A DNA stretch of 64,000 nt. Origin: CAXBBB01 sp963815505 (GTDB lineage Bacteria; Bacteroidota; Rhodothermia; Rhodothermales; BA12). The notes under the pieces are model-generated. The model saw only the letters and a list, made by a program, of their open reading frames with translations, searched no databases and was not told the origin of the DNA. The translations under genes and the position numbers were made by a program. Positions 62,979 to 64,000 of the stretch are shown here, one piece after another. Location: the NCBI GenBank assembly GCA_963815505.1, contig CAWFGU010000014.1:186001-250000 (forward strand). Direction: 5' to 3'. Each line of letters opens with the position of its first letter. Position 1 is the stretch's first letter.

Positions 62979-63886
62979 GCCGTCAGCAGCCAGCCGGGGA
63001 CGAACAGAGCGCCATAGAAAGCGAGCAGCCGAGCCGTCTCGCCCAGGATAGGCAGCAACGCGCGACCTTGACTCCGTCTAGCCGTCTGCCACGTGCGCCA
63101 TCCGGGTATCACGATCAGGCACGCCGCCAGCGCCCCCCAGCCCGCTCCACCTGCCAGCGTGACGACCGCTACCGGCGTAACCGCTGCGCCGACGATGCAC
63201 GTCAGTAAAAACGCCCGCCCGAAGCCCTCTCCGAAGCGCACGATCAACGTCTTCTTGTTTGCAAGAGTGTCCTCGCGCCAGTCGCGCAGATTGTTGACGA
63301 CCAGCAAGGCAGTGGACAGGAGGCCCGGCGCAATGCCCGCGACGACGGCTTCAGGTGTTACGGTCAGCGCCTGAACGTAATACGTACCCGCTACGGCTAT
63401 CGGACCGAAAAACGCGAATACGACCACATCAGCCAAGCCGGTATAGGCCAGCGCGTAGCGAGTAGCGGTGTAGAGCACGCCGAGTGCGATTGATGCCAGT
63501 CCGATCGCCAGGATCGGCCAGCCGCCACGCCACACGAGGTAGAGACCACTCGCGAAAGCGCCGATCATCACCAGGGCCGTCGCCGCCTTCATCGTTCCAG
63601 GCGACAACCAGCCCGCCGACGTGACCCGAACGGGCCCTACGCGTTCGGTCGTATCGGCGCCCTTAAGGTGGTCGAACAGGTCGTTCGCGAAGTTTGTCCC
63701 GATTTGAATCAGCGTCGCCGCCAGCAGCGCACATGCGGCGGCTAAGGCATGAAAGCCGCCGTCGGTCCACGCCAAAGCGGTTCCGATGCCAACCGGAGCC
63801 ACGGCGGCCATCAGGGTTTTAGGGCGCGTGGCTGCGATCCAGACGCGAGGCCACGAGGGGCGAGTAGGTAAGGTAGATTCGGGCAA
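62975..63886 (-). CDS. menA: 1,4-dihydroxy-2-naphthoate polyprenyltransferase MenA
   Basis: 303 residues. The start is TTG 63886 (LPESTLPTRPSWPRVWIAAT in sense), since no ATG or GTG precedes the conserved ATRPKTLMAAVAPVGIG. UbiA-family motifs are the first Asp-rich site NFANDLFDHLKGADTTERVG (about 65-84) and the second, VVNNLRDWREDTLANKKTLI (about 195-214), which bind the polyprenyl diphosphate magnesium ions. About eight or nine TM helices are visible. It prenylates DHNA at the membrane, the step that makes demethylmenaquinone. It leads the menA-menC operon; a weak TAGCCTTTG-like box overlaps the start region. The last 114 bases of the window carry no clear gene. Confidence 0.95.
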   Translation of the reverse strand: MPESTLPTRPSWPRVWIAATRPKTLMAAVAPVGIGTALAWTDGGFHALAAACALLAATLIQIGTNFANDLFDHLKGADTTERVGPVRVTSAGWLSPGTMKAATALVMIGAFASGLYLVWRGGWPILAIGLASIALGVLYTATRYALAYTGLADVVVFAFFGPIAVAGTYYVQALTVTPEAVVAGIAPGLLSTALLVVNNLRDWREDTLANKKTLIVRFGEGFGRAFLLTCIVGAAVTPVAVVTLAGGAGWGALAACLIVIPGWRTWQTARRSQGRALLPILGETARLLAFYGALFVPGWLLTA

Positions 63887-64000
63887 AGGCTAGGAGGGAT
63901 GGCGGGGTTCGTGTGCGGCGAAGGTACGTGAGGCGGCGGCGCGTTGTGATGTGACACAGGTGTAGAGGTTGCAAGGCTATATTGCCGTTCGGTAACAGGC

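Noticed and set aside
1..64000. CRISPR array, IS element, prophage, integrase or rRNA operon
   Set aside because: No regularly spaced repeats, transposase or integrase motifs, phage genes or rRNA segments were seen.

Overview
The window looks like chromosome from a high-GC member of the Rhodothermota (Salinibacter/Rubricoccus/Rubrivirga-like relatives of Bacteroidetes). Four proteins end in, or carry remnants of, type IX secretion (T9SS) C-terminal sorting domains. Several promoters match the Bacteroidetes -7 box TAnnTTTG, Shine-Dalgarno sites are scarce, MetG uses the Bacteroidetes-like KFSTS signature, and menaquinone genes are present. This placement is inference from gene content; no rRNA is present to fix it. 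I see no IS element, prophage, CRISPR array or rRNA operon.

Layout. 1-5.5 kb: end of a FAD oxidoreductase, a class II-like photolyase, a decayed T9SS gene, then a tightly overlapping operon of outer-membrane barrel, periplasmic protein and CHASE8-type histidine kinase. 5.5-15.6 kb: a barrel protein, secreted endonuclease I, SMC, a Spy-like protein, a sulfurtransferase-sufE-esterase operon, an AT-richer orphan gene and an LpxH-like phosphoesterase. 15.7-29 kb: PBP1A, an SbcD-like nuclease, GH20 hexosaminidase, a 972-residue metalloprotease/beta-propeller/barrel fusion, a thioredoxin-fold lipoprotein, triosephosphate isomerase and a haem-degrading HmuS homologue. 29.4-33.8 kb: an ECF sigma factor with probable membrane partners, secreted proteins and a cell-wall amidase. 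33.9-47.6 kb: a T9SS protein, RidA, MnmA, ZapE-like ATPase, a UvrA2-like protein between two orphan OmpR regulators, GH3 hexosaminidase, class II DAHP synthase and an M32 carboxypeptidase. 47.6-64 kb: tRNA-Thr(CGT), TrmH-type methyltransferase, hisBHAF, a T9SS peptidoglycan amidase, MetG, DnaE and menA-menC.

The most unusual property is genetic. At least fifteen reading frames are broken by a frameshift, and every confidently placed shift is +1 (one surplus base); none is -1. They include normally essential or strongly conserved genes (smc, tpiA, mnmA, sbcD, menC, a trmH-type methyltransferase, probably the metG start). Nearly all can be repaired by removing one T from the coding strand, four of them in a TTT run. 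Systematic insertion error in the assembly is the simplest explanation, but the uniform direction deserves a check against raw reads and peptides. I annotate such genes across the shift, giving the repaired span, and reserve 'pseudogene' for loci that look decayed.

Functionally the window is housekeeping plus envelope biology: wall synthesis and turnover (PBP1A, amidases, GH20, GH3), secreted hydrolases, signalling (kinase, two regulators, ECF sigma), DNA maintenance (photolyase, UvrA2, SMC, SbcD, DnaE) and histidine, aromatic and menaquinone biosynthesis.
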